DNA of 64,000 nucleotides from CAYLPJ01 sp964385465. GTDB taxonomy: Bacteria; Planctomycetota; Phycisphaerae; SM23-33. The notes beneath the pieces were generated by a model. That model saw nothing but the letters and a program-made list of their open reading frames with translations. It had not been told where the DNA came from and did no database searches. This document shows, one piece after another, positions 43,235 through 52,730 of this stretch. A program made the position numbers and the translations under genes. Location: contig CAYLPJ010000012.1 in assembly GCA_964385465.1 (NCBI GenBank), forward strand, positions 1 through 64,000, given 5' to 3'. Position 1 is the first letter of the stretch, and each line of letters starts with the position of its first letter.

Positions 43235-43577
43235 GCGTCCTTCTCCTTTTCGTGCGAGCCAGGGGGGGTGAGCCCTCTCCATAGGATGCCGGACCGCTCA
43301 GCCCGGCGAACGACCCTCGCTTGCTTTCCTTACAAGCTCAGCGGGAGTCTACCACCGGTTGCTTAAGGGCGGCTGAGGCTCTTGCGAAGCTCGCGATAAG
43401 ATGCCCCCGCCCGCCGTCGGCGCTCAAAAACGGGAATTGCCGGGCTCCGCCATGCCGGGGGCGTGTTGTAGGTAAGGAGCCGCCGATCGGGCGGCTCCGT
43501 GGACTATGGGGAGGCCCCCGCGGCGTGCGCCGTCGGCAACCTCCCGCTTTCGCAGGCCCCCCGACCGGAGGCAAAGC
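43235..43577 (+). other. Intergenic region upstream of the MoxR operon
   Basis: About 340 nt between divergent genes with no convincing coding sequence. It should hold the promoters of both the MoxR operon and the PEP-CTERM phosphoesterase. The one clear structure is the stem-loop at 43476-43498, listed separately. Confidence 0.5.
43476..43498. other. Stem-loop in the leader of the MoxR operon
   Basis: GGAGCCGCC (43476-43484) pairs perfectly with GGCGGCTCC (43490-43498) around the 5-nt loop GATCG. It lies 79 nt upstream of the MoxR start. No T-tract follows, so a leader structure or protein-binding site is as likely as a terminator. Confidence 0.45.
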
Positions 43578-44648
43578 ATGGCCGACAGCACCGAACGCCC
43601 CGAAGACGCCGCCGAGGCCGTTCCGCCGCGGATCGCCGAGTCCGACGACGACATCCAGGCCGTCAAGGCCCTCAACGATTCGTACCAGAAGATGACCGAC
43701 CAGCTCTCCCGCGTGATCGTCGGTCAGCAGGAGGTGATCGAGCAGGTCCTGGTGGCGATGTTCTGCCAGGGCCACGCCCTCCTGGTCGGCGTGCCCGGCC
43801 TGGCCAAGACGCTGCTGATCCGCACCGTCTCGGACGTGCTTCATCTGACGTTCAAGCGGATCCAGTTCACGCCGGACCTGATGCCCTCGGACATCACCGG
43901 CACGGACGTGCTGGAGGAGGACCACACGACCGGGCGGCGGGTGTTCCGCTTCGTCCACGGGCCGGTCTTCGCCAACATGATCCTCGCCGACGAGATCAAC
44001 CGCACGCCGCCGAAGACCCAGGCCGCTCTCCTGGAAGCCATGCAGGAGCACAGGGTCACCGTCGGCGAGAAGAGCTATTCCCTGCCCGAGCCGTTCTTCG
44101 TGCTGGCCACGCAGAACCCCATCGAGCAGGAGGGCACCTACCCGCTGCCGGAGGCCCAGCTCGACCGCTTCATGTTCATGATCCACGTCGACTACCCCAC
44201 CGCCGACGAGGAGTTGGAGATCATGAAGCAGGTCACCGGCACCTACGCCGCGGAACTGGCCGCGGCGCTGACCGGCGAGGACATCCTCCGCCTCCAGCAG
44301 ATCGTCCGCCGCGTGCCCGTGGCCAACCACGTGTTCCAGTACGCCCGCGACCTGGCCCGGGCGTCTCGCCCGGCCTCCAACGAGGCGCCGGACTTCGTCA
44401 ACGAGTTGGTCAACTGGGGCGCCGGACCGCGGGCGAGCATCTACCTGACCCTTGCCGCCAAGGCGCGGGCGATCCTCCACGGGCGGTACCACGCCACCAC
44501 CGAGGACGTCCGCGAGATGGCCCTGCCGGTGCTGCGGCACCGCGTGATCACGACATTCAACGCCGAGGCCGCCGGAATCACTTCCGACGAGGTCGTCCTC
44601 CGCCTGCTGGCGGAGATCCGCGCCGACGTCGAAGAGGCGGTCGCCTGA
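43578..44648 (+). CDS. MoxR family AAA+ ATPase
   Basis: A 356-residue chaperone-like AAA+ ATPase. Walker A is GVPGLAKTLL (72-79). Walker B is ILADEINRTPPKTQAALLEA (from 135). The sensor region is FFVLATQNPIEQEGTYPLPE followed by AQLDRF. The C-terminal lid contains APDFVNELVNWGAGPRASIY. MoxR ATPases act with VWA-domain partners in maturation or regulation of envelope or metalloprotein complexes, and such partners follow here. I chose the ATG at 43578 because GGAGG lies 6 nt upstream; the open frame before it is Arg-rich and noncoding-like. It is the first gene of a run to 58855 with gaps of at most 34 nt. Confidence 0.95.
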   Translation: MADSTERPEDAAEAVPPRIAESDDDIQAVKALNDSYQKMTDQLSRVIVGQQEVIEQVLVAMFCQGHALLVGVPGLAKTLLIRTVSDVLHLTFKRIQFTPDLMPSDITGTDVLEEDHTTGRRVFRFVHGPVFANMILADEINRTPPKTQAALLEAMQEHRVTVGEKSYSLPEPFFVLATQNPIEQEGTYPLPEAQLDRFMFMIHVDYPTADEELEIMKQVTGTYAAELAAALTGEDILRLQQIVRRVPVANHVFQYARDLARASRPASNEAPDFVNELVNWGAGPRASIYLTLAAKARAILHGRYHATTEDVREMALPVLRHRVITTFNAEAAGITSDEVVLRLLAEIRADVEEAVA

Positions 44649-44682
44649 GCGGCCGGGCCGCACGCGTTCCACGAGGAGAGCC

Positions 44683-45465
44683 ATGAACATCGGTGTCTGC
44701 ACGGGACTGGACGCCCTGACCGCCCCGGTGGCGGGGCTGGACTACATCGAGCCGCGGGTTGATGCGCTGCTGATGCCCAACGCCGACGACGAGGCCTTCG
44801 CCGAGGTGGCCGAGGCCGCCGCGACCGCCGCCGCGGCCGGGCTGCCCGCCAAGGCGGTCAACTGCTTCTTCCCCGGGGACATGAAGAACACGGGCCCGGA
44901 GGCGCACACCTCGGCGCTGGACGCGTGGGTGGAGGCGTCCTGCCGGCGTGCCGCGGCGGTCGGCGTCGAGGCGCTGGTCTTCGGCTCCGGGGGCAGCCGC
45001 CGCGTGCCGGAGGGCTTCGACATGGCCCGCGCCCGGGAGCAGATGATCGACAATCTCCGGCGATACGGCCCCATCGCCGCCGCTCATGGCGTGGCGATCG
45101 TCCTGGAGCCCCTGGCCACCGACGACACGAACATCGTGGTCAGCGTCGACGAGGGCGCCGAGATCGTCCGCGAGGCGGCCCACCCGAACATCCGCCTGCT
45201 GGTCGACACGTTTCACATGCTCCGCAACGGCGAAGGCCCCGACGCGATCGAACGCAGCGTCGAACTGATCGCCCACGCCCACTGCGCCGAGATGGAGGGC
45301 CGCCGACCCCTGGGCACCTCCGGCGAGGACCAGCGCCCGTTCCTCAAGGCCCTCAAGGCCGGCGGGTACGACGGGCGGATCAGCCTCGAGTGTCGCTGGG
45401 ACGACCTGCCCGGGGAGCTGCCCGCGGCGGTGGCCGAGGTGCGGAAGCAGTGGGAGGACGCGTAG
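44683..45465 (+). CDS. Xylose isomerase-like TIM barrel (sugar phosphate isomerase/epimerase)
   Basis: A 260-residue single-domain TIM barrel of the AP endonuclease 2/xylose isomerase-like superfamily. Metal-site residues are visible at strand ends: Glu in AIVLEPLATDDTNIV, Asp and His in RLLVDTFHML, His in LIAHAHCAEM, and Glu in GRISLECRWDDL. This pattern is typical of hydroxypyruvate isomerase or sugar epimerase-type enzymes; the substrate is not identifiable. The ATG has GAGGAG 4-6 nt upstream. Its place between MoxR and DUF58 genes is unusual, because the usual cluster has those two adjacent. Gaps are 34 nt before and 7 nt after, so it is almost surely cotranscribed with them. Confidence 0.87.
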   Translation: MNIGVCTGLDALTAPVAGLDYIEPRVDALLMPNADDEAFAEVAEAAATAAAAGLPAKAVNCFFPGDMKNTGPEAHTSALDAWVEASCRRAAAVGVEALVFGSGGSRRVPEGFDMARAREQMIDNLRRYGPIAAAHGVAIVLEPLATDDTNIVVSVDEGAEIVREAAHPNIRLLVDTFHMLRNGEGPDAIERSVELIAHAHCAEMEGRRPLGTSGEDQRPFLKALKAGGYDGRISLECRWDDLPGELPAAVAEVRKQWEDA

Positions 45466-45472
45466 GTCTGCG

Positions 45473-46411
45473 ATGAACGGAAACGGCAAACCCGAGTACA
45501 TGCGTCTGCTGGACCCCCAGGCGCTGGCGAAGATCCACCGGCTGGAGCTGCTGGCGCGGGGGGTGGTGGAGGGCTTCGTGGCCGGGCGGCACCGCAGCCC
45601 GTACAAGGGCTTCAGCGTGGAGTTCGCCGAGCACCGCCAGTACGTCCCCGGCGACGACATACGCGACCTGGACTGGCGGGTGTTCGGCAAGAGCGACCGG
45701 TACTACATCAAGCAGTACATCGAGGAGACGAACCTCCGGGGGACCATCCTCCTGGACGCCAGCGGCTCGATGGCCTATCGCGGCAGCCGGGGGGCGCGGT
45801 TCGACGGGCGGGTGGCCAGCAAGTTCGAGTACGGCCAGCTCCTGGCGGCGTCGTTGGCGCACCTGATGATCCACCAGCAGGACGCCGTCGGCCTGGTGAC
45901 GTTTGACACGGAGGTCCGGCGTTACATTCCGGCCCGCAGTCGCCCCAACCACCTTCGCGTGCTGCTGCGGGAGCTCCACGAGACGTCGCCCGGGGCCGAG
46001 ACGAGCCTCTCTCCGATCTTCCACGACATCGCCGAACGGGCCCATCGGCGGGGGCTGGTGGTGGTCATCTCCGACCTGTTCGACGACCCCGATGCCCTGC
46101 TCAATGCCCTGCACCACTTCCGCTACCGCAAGCACGAGGTGCTGCTGTTCCACGTGATGGCCGAAGAGGAGCTGACGTTTCCCTTCGACGCCTCCAGCGA
46201 ATTTCACGACCTCGAGGCCGCCGATCACCGGGTGCAGATCGACCCGCGGGCGATTCGGGCCGAGTACCTCGACGAGGTCCGCCGCCACATCGCCAGGATC
46301 GAGATGGGCTGCGGGCAGATGAGCATCGATTACGTGCCGCTGTCGACGAAGAACAGGTTCGACGTGGCCCTGTCGCACTACCTGGCCCAACGCAAGAGCC
46401 GCACGCGGTGA
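45473..46411 (+). CDS. DUF58 domain protein (VWA-like MoxR partner)
   Basis: A 312-residue protein of the DUF58 family, a degenerate von Willebrand A-like fold regularly encoded after MoxR. The signature block is GFSVEFAEHRQYVPGDDIRD followed by LDWRVFGKSDRYYIKQY. The VWA-like MIDAS is ILLDASGSMAYRG (Asp-x-Ser-x-Ser is ASGSM here). Further VWA strands are QDAVGLVTFDTEVRRYIPAR and GLVVVISDLFDDPDALLNAL. There is no signal or transmembrane segment, so it probably works at the cytoplasmic face with MoxR. The ATG at 45473 has only a weak ribosome-binding site, which suggests dependence on translation of the upstream gene 7 nt away. Confidence 0.92.
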   Translation: MNGNGKPEYMRLLDPQALAKIHRLELLARGVVEGFVAGRHRSPYKGFSVEFAEHRQYVPGDDIRDLDWRVFGKSDRYYIKQYIEETNLRGTILLDASGSMAYRGSRGARFDGRVASKFEYGQLLAASLAHLMIHQQDAVGLVTFDTEVRRYIPARSRPNHLRVLLRELHETSPGAETSLSPIFHDIAERAHRRGLVVVISDLFDDPDALLNALHHFRYRKHEVLLFHVMAEEELTFPFDASSEFHDLEAADHRVQIDPRAIRAEYLDEVRRHIARIEMGCGQMSIDYVPLSTKNRFDVALSHYLAQRKSRTR

Positions 46412-46432
46412 AGCCCGCGCGCCGATGAACCC

Positions 46433-49400
46433 ATGACCTTCCTCAACTGGACTATGCTGATCGGGCTGGGGGCCCTGGCGATCCCCATCGTCATCCACCT
46501 GCTCAATCGCAGCCGGGCACGCGTGGTGGATTGGGGGGCCATGCGCTTCCTCGAAGCCTCCCTCGCCTCCAGAAGCCGACGCATCCTCATCGAGGAGATC
46601 ATCCTCCTGATCCTCCGCTGCCTCGTCGTCGCACTGGCCGTGCTCGCGATGGCCAGGCCCTTCCTGCCCTCCAGGCCGACCGCGCTGGTGCTGCTGGGCA
46701 TCCCCGCGGTGGTGGCCGCGGCGATCTGCGCGGCCCTGGCCGCGGCGATGTGGGCCGAGAAACGCCTGCGGCGCATCTTCCTGCTGGCGACGCTGCTGCT
46801 GGTGTCCGTGCCCGCCGTCGCCGGGGCGCTGGAGCAGGCATACCAGTCCTCGCGGTGGAGCTTCGGCGGGGGGGAGAAGGATGTCGCGATCGTCCTGGAC
46901 GGCTCGATGTCGATGGCCCTGCGGGGGGGCGACGGCAACACGAACTTCTCCCGCGCCGTGGCCGAGGCGGAGTCCGTCGTGGCCTCGTGCTCGCCGGCCG
47001 ACGGCATCAGCCTGGTCGTCGCCGGCGCCTCGCCGCGCGCGGTGCTGGCGCGGACGACGTCCAACCGCAAGGACATCGCATCGGCCCTGTCGGGCCTCGA
47101 GCCCGGCGGCGGGTCGATGCGCGTCGTCCAGGCCCTGCGCATGGCCTCCCAGTCGCTCAGCGAGGGGGCCAACCCGGCCAAGAAGATCGTCCTGATCACC
47201 GACGGGCAGTACGTCGGCTGGGACGTCCGCACGGAGGCGCGGTGGCGATTTCTCGGCCGGGCTCTCGCCGAGCACCCCACCCCCCCGCACGTGATCGTCC
47301 GCACGCTGGACGTTCCCGAGAGCTTCACGAACCTCGCCGTCACCGAGGTCGCGCTGGACCGCACGGTGATCGGCACGGACAGGAAGGTCGCCGTCAGCGT
47401 CAAGATCGCCAACACGGGCACCGAGCCGGCCGGGTCGGCCGGTGTCCGGCTCGAGGTGGACGGCGCGGAAGTCGGCACCGAGACGGTTGAGGAGGTCCTT
47501 CCCAACGCCGCGGAGACCGTTCGTTTCAGGCACCGTTTCGCCAGCCCCGGCCGCCACGTCCTGTCGGTCCGGCTGGAGGCCGAGGACGACCTGCCCGAAG
47601 ACAACGCCGCCGAGCGCGTGGTGGACGTGCTGCGCGAGCTTCGGGTGCTGATCGTCGACGGCACGCCGTCGATGGCGCCGCTGGAGGGCGCCGGGGAGTT
47701 CATCGAGATCGCGCTGGCGCCTCCCCCGGCCGACGCGCCGGCGGGCACGGAGGCGGCTCGGGACCGAGAGGAATACGACGCCTGCCTCGTCCGCGCCCGG
47801 CTGGTGGATGCGCCGGACATCAAGGAGGTCGAGAGCCTCGATCCCTACGCGGCGGTCGTGCTGGCCGACGTGCCCCTGCTTCCGGATGCCTTCGCCGAAT
47901 CGCTGGCGGCGTTCGTCGCCAAGGGCGGCGGCCTGCTTATCGCGCCGGGGCCCGAGGCCAAGACGGACTTCTACGACACATGGTCGGCCGGCGGCCAGCC
48001 GGTGACGCCGGCCAAGCTGGGCGAGCTGCGCAGCGTCGGCGAGGAGCCGGTCCGCCTGGCGCTTCAGTCGTTCAGCCACCCTGCGCTGGCCAAGACGGCC
48101 GACGAGAGCGCCTCCGACGCCCTGTCTGCGGTGGTCACGGCCTACCGCGTGCTCCAGCCGCCGGAGAAGGACCGTGCCGTCTCCGTCGGCGGGCGTCTGG
48201 CCACCGGCGAGCCGCTGCTCATCGAGCGGAAGCTGGGCAAGGGGCACGTGCTCATGGCCGCGACGGTCCTGCATCCACGGGCGACGAACCTGCCGGCCCT
48301 GGAGTGCTTCGTGCCGCTGGTCCACGAGCTGGTCTACTACCTCGCCAGCCCCGCCGTCGTGCGGTGCAACGTCGAATCCGGCTCGGACGTGACCCTGGAG
48401 CTGCGCCGCCCCGACGACCCCGACGCGCCCGACGGCACGGGCCTCAAGGCCGAGTACTTCGCCGACATGGGCTTCAAGAAGCTCCGGCACGTCCGGGTGG
48501 ATCGCCAGGTCGACTTCGACTGGGGCGAGGCCGCCCCGGCCCCCGACGTGCCGCGCGACGGATTCGCCGTCCGCTGGACCGGGCAGATCGAGCCCCCGGC
48601 CACAGGAGAGTACACTTTCCGCACCGTCAGCGACGACGGCGTGAGGCTGTGGGTGGCCGGCAAGAGGATCATCAACGACTGGAGCGACCATGGCGTCGAG
48701 GAGCGCAGCGGCAAGGTCCGCCTGAAAGCCGACCAGAAGGTGCCCATCCGCCTGGAGTATTACGACAGCGCCTCCCAGGCCGTCTGCAAGCTCCAGTGGT
48801 CCGGCCCGAAGCTGTCCCGTCGAGTCGTACCCATGGCGCGGCTGTACAACGATGCCGGGCCCGCTGCCACGCCGCTACGGCAGGGGGACGTGCTGGAAGT
48901 GGTCACGCCCTCCGGTGCCGCCCGACCCGCGACGGTGGTTCGCGGGCGCGACCCGATCCGCGTGAGCTTCACCGAGACGCATGAGCCGGGGCTGTACCGG
49001 CTGAAAATCCCTGACGCCCTGGCCGGGCGGTACGCCGCGATGAACCCTCGCGGGCAGGGCATGCCCTTCACCGTCCTGGACAGCGGCGACGAGAGCGCCC
49101 TGGCCATGGTGACCGAGGCGGACTTCCAGACCGCCCGTCGCAGCCTGCTGGAGGAACTGCCCGAGGCAGACCCGATCAAGACCCTCGCCCGCGTCGAGAG
49201 TACCGGCGAGCTGACCGCCGCCGTCAGCGGAGGCATTCCCGGGCGGGAGCTGTGGCAGTACCTGGCCATCGTGCTGATCGCCGTGCTCGTCGCCGAGATC
49301 GCGTTGACGCGCTGGATCGCCGTCCAGCGACGCGTCCATACCGTCCGGGCCGTGGACTTCGGCTCCGAGACCGTGGACGTCGATACCTTCCGCCGACGCG

Positions 49401-49456
49401 CCGAAGAGATGCTCGGCGAGCCGCAGCGGTCCGCCGAGCCGGCCTCGACGGAATAG
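46433..49456 (+). CDS. BatA-domain membrane VWA protein with inserted PA14 domain
   Basis: A 1,007-residue membrane protein. The N-terminus has the BatA-type anchor (LIGLGALAIPIVIHLLNRSR and LEASLASRSRRILIEEIILL) and two further hydrophobic segments to about 130. A periplasmic VWA domain follows with an intact MIDAS (IVLDGSMSMAL, near 156) and KKIVLITDGQYVGWD. Ig-like and GATase-like regions (LRVLIVDGTPSMAPLEGAGE, VLADVPLLPDAFAESLAAF) lead to a PA14-like domain at about 670-795 (GLKAEYFADMGFKKLRHV, TGEYTFRTVSDDGVRLWVAG). A C-terminal transmembrane helix (ELWQYLAIVLIAVLVAEIAL) ends with a short cytoplasmic tail. PA14 domains bind sugars, so this may contact cell-surface glycan. It starts 21 nt after DUF58. 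Confidence 0.85.
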   Translation: MTFLNWTMLIGLGALAIPIVIHLLNRSRARVVDWGAMRFLEASLASRSRRILIEEIILLILRCLVVALAVLAMARPFLPSRPTALVLLGIPAVVAAAICAALAAAMWAEKRLRRIFLLATLLLVSVPAVAGALEQAYQSSRWSFGGGEKDVAIVLDGSMSMALRGGDGNTNFSRAVAEAESVVASCSPADGISLVVAGASPRAVLARTTSNRKDIASALSGLEPGGGSMRVVQALRMASQSLSEGANPAKKIVLITDGQYVGWDVRTEARWRFLGRALAEHPTPPHVIVRTLDVPESFTNLAVTEVALDRTVIGTDRKVAVSVKIANTGTEPAGSAGVRLEVDGAEVGTETVEEVLPNAAETVRFRHRFASPGRHVLSVRLEAEDDLPEDNAAERVVDVLRELRVLIVDGTPSMAPLEGAGEFIEIALAPPPADAPAGTEAARDREEYDACLVRARLVDAPDIKEVESLDPYAAVVLADVPLLPDAFAESLAAFVAKGGGLLIAPGPEAKTDFYDTWSAGGQPVTPAKLGELRSVGEEPVRLALQSFSHPALAKTADESASDALSAVVTAYRVLQPPEKDRAVSVGGRLATGEPLLIERKLGKGHVLMAATVLHPRATNLPALECFVPLVHELVYYLASPAVVRCNVESGSDVTLELRRPDDPDAPDGTGLKAEYFADMGFKKLRHVRVDRQVDFDWGEAAPAPDVPRDGFAVRWTGQIEPPATGEYTFRTVSDDGVRLWVAGKRIINDWSDHGVEERSGKVRLKADQKVPIRLEYYDSASQAVCKLQWSGPKLSRRVVPMARLYNDAGPAATPLRQGDVLEVVTPSGAARPATVVRGRDPIRVSFTETHEPGLYRLKIPDALAGRYAAMNPRGQGMPFTVLDSGDESALAMVTEADFQTARRSLLEELPEADPIKTLARVESTGELTAAVSGGIPGRELWQYLAIVLIAVLVAEIALTRWIAVQRRVHTVRAVDFGSETVDVDTFRRRAEEMLGEPQRSAEPASTE

Positions 49457-49460
49457 GCAG

Positions 49461-52400
49461 ATGACCATGCTTGCCGAAGCCCGACAATTCGTCTTCCTGC
49501 CCGACGGCACGCCGCTGTCGGGCGTGATCGCGCTGCTGCTGGTGGCCGGGGCGGCCCGGGCGGGGCTGCACTGGATCCGCGCCCGCGCCGCCTCGGGCAA
49601 GCTCCGGGCGGCGCTGTTCCTGCTCCGCGTCGTCGCCGGAGGCGCCGTCCTTCTCGCGGCGGCGAGGCTCCTCACCGGCTGGGTGTTGCTCACGACCAAC
49701 TGGCGGCTCTGGCCGCTGGCGCTGGGCGGGTCGGCCGCCGTGGAAGCACTGGTGAGCCTGTACCGCATGGAGCGGCGGAGCGTCTCCCGGCGAGCGGGGA
49801 TGACGCTGGTCGGCCTGCGCGTGGCGTTGATTCTCGCCGTCATCGCCATGCTGGCCCAGCCCGTGTTCAGTTGGGAACTCGTCGACGAGGTGCGCCGTTA
49901 CGTGGCTGTTCTGATCGACGGCTCGGCCTCGATGGACGTCCGGGACCCCCAGCGGCCCCCCGGGGAGAAGCTGCGTCTGGCCGAGACGCTCGGGGTGCCC
50001 TCCGCCCGGCGTCGCGTGCGGTTCGAGCGCGTCGGCAGGCAGCTCGAGGCCCTCCGCCTGAAGCTGCTGGCCATGGGCGAGGACCTCGCTTCGCTGGACG
50101 GGGCCGACACCCAGGCCCTCCAGAAGCAGCTTGCGCGCCGCCGCAACGCGCTGACGGAAGACCTCAACGCCGCGCGGAAGACCGTCGAGGAGCACCTGGC
50201 CGCTTTCGACGCCGCAAAGGCCGGGACCGTCAAGCTCGACAAGGCCACAAGCACCCATCTCGCCGCAGCCAGGGCCCAGTTGGCGGTAGGTATCCGCGAC
50301 CGGCTGGCGAAGCTGTCGGCCATCCTCGATCCCGACAACGCCTCGCGCCTCGCGGGCGACTACGACCTCCTGCTGGGCGAGACGCGCGGCGTCGCCGCCG
50401 CGCTGGGCAAGCTCCGGGAGAAGATCGACGAGTTGGCGAAGACCTACGACGCGCTGGTCTATGCGGCGCTGTCGGACGAGCAGCGCCGGCGGATCGACGA
50501 CGCCGTCGGGCGGACCCGCCTGGAGCTGGCCCGCGACGTGCTCGTATCGGCCACCGTTGCGGACGATCGGCCGCTGCTGGACGCCCTGGCGGACGGCTAC
50601 CGCGTGAAGCTGTACAAGTTTGCCGAAGACTGCGTGGAAGGCGACCCGCGTCGGTTGCGCCGCTCTGCCGCGGCGGCGACGGCACCGGCGACGGCGCCGG
50701 CCGCTTCCCCCGCGACGGCCCCCGCGGCGACGCCGGTGGAGGTCACGACCCGTCCGGTGGGGCGGCAGGGGACGGATCTTGCCGGGGCGCTCGACCGGGT
50801 GGCCCGCGAGATGTCCGGCAAGCGCCTGGCGGGGGTGGTGATGCTGCTGGACGGCCGGCACAACGCGGCGCGGCGGGTCGATCCTGTCGCAGCCCAACTC
50901 GGGCTCCAGAAGGTGCCTCTCTGCTCGGTGGTGATGGCGCCGGACGCCCCGCCGCGCGACGCCGCGGTCGTCAGCGTGCACGCCGCCCAGACCGTCACCG
51001 AGAAGGACGAGTTTCTCGTCGATGCGGGTCTGAAGCTCGACGGCCTGGCCGGCGAGAAGGTCCAGGTCGCGCTGTTCGACGCACGGCGCCGCGTTTCGGC
51101 CAGGACGGTGCACGTCCCGCCCGACGCGCCCAGCTACCGCCACCGCGTGCAGTTCAGCGACGAACCCGAGGGGCCCGGCCTGCACACCTACAGCGTGCGG
51201 ATCGAGCCCGTGGAGGGCGAGGTCTTCTCGGCCAACAACGAGTACCCGCTCACCGTCAGCGTCACCAAGGAGCAGGTCGCCCTGCTGGTCATCGAGGGCC
51301 GGCCCCGGTGGGAGTTCCGCTACGTCAAGAACATCTTCGCCGACCGCGACCGGAACGTCCGGCTCCAGTACGTGCTGCTGGAGCCCGACCGCATCGCGGG
51401 CCAGCCCGAGCGCAAGACCGTTCACGCCTCGGCCAGTCGGCGGCGAGGGCTCGTCGAGGCGACCGCCCTGCCCGCCGGGCCGCAGGAGTGGATGAAGTTT
51501 GACGTCGTCATGCTCGGCGACGTGGACCCCAATACTTTCGATGGCGAGCAGTTGGAGTCGGTCCGCCGGTTCGTCACCGAACGCGGAGGCACGCTGATCG
51601 TTGTCGCCGGTCCGCGGTTCATGCCCCACGCATACGCCGGTACGCCTCTTGAGGAGGTCCTCCCGGCCGTCTTCGAGCCGGACCTCCAGCCGGTGGAGGG
51701 CAAGGTCAAGACCGGGTTCGACCTCGCCCTGACCGCCGCCGGGCGGGTCCACACGGTGATGTTCCAGAAGGTTGAGCCGCAGGAGAACATCGAGGTCTGG
51801 GACAGCCTGCCCGCCGTCTACTGGCGCCACCCCACACTGCGGGCGAAGGAAGGCGCGACGGTGCTGGCCTTCGCCATGCCTCCGTCGCCGCCGGACTTCC
51901 TCCGCCCGCCCGACCCGGCCAAGGGCGGCGATGAGGACCCCCGGGCCGCCCGCCGGCGCGAGGCCAAGCGGCGCCAGTTCCAGCGATCCCACGCGCTGGT
52001 GACACTCAGCAAGGTCGCCGCCGGGCGCGTGATGGTCCTGAGCACCGACCGCACGTGGCGGCTGCGGTACCGCGTCGGCGATACCTACCACCACCGCTTC
52101 TGGGGCCAGGTGATGCGGTGGGCGACGGCCGACAAACTCCGCGCCGGGACGGACTTCGTCAAGCTCGGCACGGACCGCGCCCGCTACGGCCCCGACGGCG
52201 AGGTCCGCGTCCGGGCGAAGATCGTACGCACTGATCTCTCCCCGGTCGTCAGCGAGGACGTGGCCGTGAAGGTCTACGCCGGCGACAAGCTGCTGCTGCG
52301 TCGGCCGCTGGAGTACCAGCCGGGCTCCCAGGGCATCTACGAGGCGAAGGTCGCCGGGCTGGACAGCGGGACGTACCGCGTCGAACTCCAGGCCCCCGAG

Positions 52401-52712
52401 GCCGAGCCGATCCTCGCCGCCGACAAGGTCAAGAAAGTGACCTGCGAGTTTTCCGTCGACCCGGTTGGCAGCGCCGAGGAGGTCGAGCTGTCCGCCGACC
52501 GCGGGCTGCTCCGCCGCCTGGCCAACCTGACCGGCGGGACCGTGCTGGAACCCTACCAGGCCGGCGAGGTCACCGAGCTGCTCGGCCCGCAGACGCTCGT
52601 CCGCCGACAGCGGCGCGAGCTGCGGCTGTGGGATTCCTGGCCGCTGCTGGTGGTCGTGCTGGCCCTGGCGGCCACCGAGTGGCTGCTGAGGAAACGCGTC
52701 GGACTGGCGTAA
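49461..52712 (+). CDS. Membrane VWA protein with a helical insertion splitting the VWA domain
   Basis: A 1,083-residue protein. It has three N-terminal transmembrane segments (to about 140). A MIDAS-type start of a VWA domain follows (VAVLIDGSASMDVRD, near 153). Then, instead of the next VWA strands, there is a charged alpha-helical insert of about 220 residues (KLLAMGEDLASLDGADTQAL, RKTVEEHLAAFDAAK, KLREKIDELAKTYDAL) and an Ala/Thr/Pro linker (about 400-425). The VWA fold seems to resume at GTDLAGALDRVAREMSG and LAGVVMLLDGRHNAARRVD. After that come Ig-like segments, a GATase1-like domain (VALLVIEGRPRWEFRYVKN, FDVVMLGDVDPNTFDGEQL) and a C-terminal transmembrane helix. It starts 4 nt after the previous gene and shares its overall plan. 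Confidence 0.8.
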   Translation: MTMLAEARQFVFLPDGTPLSGVIALLLVAGAARAGLHWIRARAASGKLRAALFLLRVVAGGAVLLAAARLLTGWVLLTTNWRLWPLALGGSAAVEALVSLYRMERRSVSRRAGMTLVGLRVALILAVIAMLAQPVFSWELVDEVRRYVAVLIDGSASMDVRDPQRPPGEKLRLAETLGVPSARRRVRFERVGRQLEALRLKLLAMGEDLASLDGADTQALQKQLARRRNALTEDLNAARKTVEEHLAAFDAAKAGTVKLDKATSTHLAAARAQLAVGIRDRLAKLSAILDPDNASRLAGDYDLLLGETRGVAAALGKLREKIDELAKTYDALVYAALSDEQRRRIDDAVGRTRLELARDVLVSATVADDRPLLDALADGYRVKLYKFAEDCVEGDPRRLRRSAAAATAPATAPAASPATAPAATPVEVTTRPVGRQGTDLAGALDRVAREMSGKRLAGVVMLLDGRHNAARRVDPVAAQLGLQKVPLCSVVMAPDAPPRDAAVVSVHAAQTVTEKDEFLVDAGLKLDGLAGEKVQVALFDARRRVSARTVHVPPDAPSYRHRVQFSDEPEGPGLHTYSVRIEPVEGEVFSANNEYPLTVSVTKEQVALLVIEGRPRWEFRYVKNIFADRDRNVRLQYVLLEPDRIAGQPERKTVHASASRRRGLVEATALPAGPQEWMKFDVVMLGDVDPNTFDGEQLESVRRFVTERGGTLIVVAGPRFMPHAYAGTPLEEVLPAVFEPDLQPVEGKVKTGFDLALTAAGRVHTVMFQKVEPQENIEVWDSLPAVYWRHPTLRAKEGATVLAFAMPPSPPDFLRPPDPAKGGDEDPRAARRREAKRRQFQRSHALVTLSKVAAGRVMVLSTDRTWRLRYRVGDTYHHRFWGQVMRWATADKLRAGTDFVKLGTDRARYGPDGEVRVRAKIVRTDLSPVVSEDVAVKVYAGDKLLLRRPLEYQPGSQGIYEAKVAGLDSGTYRVELQAPEAEPILAADKVKKVTCEFSVDPVGSAEEVELSADRGLLRRLANLTGGTVLEPYQAGEVTELLGPQTLVRRQRRELRLWDSWPLLVVVLALAATEWLLRKRVGLA

Positions 52713-52730
52713 CATGACAAGGAGCATGCC

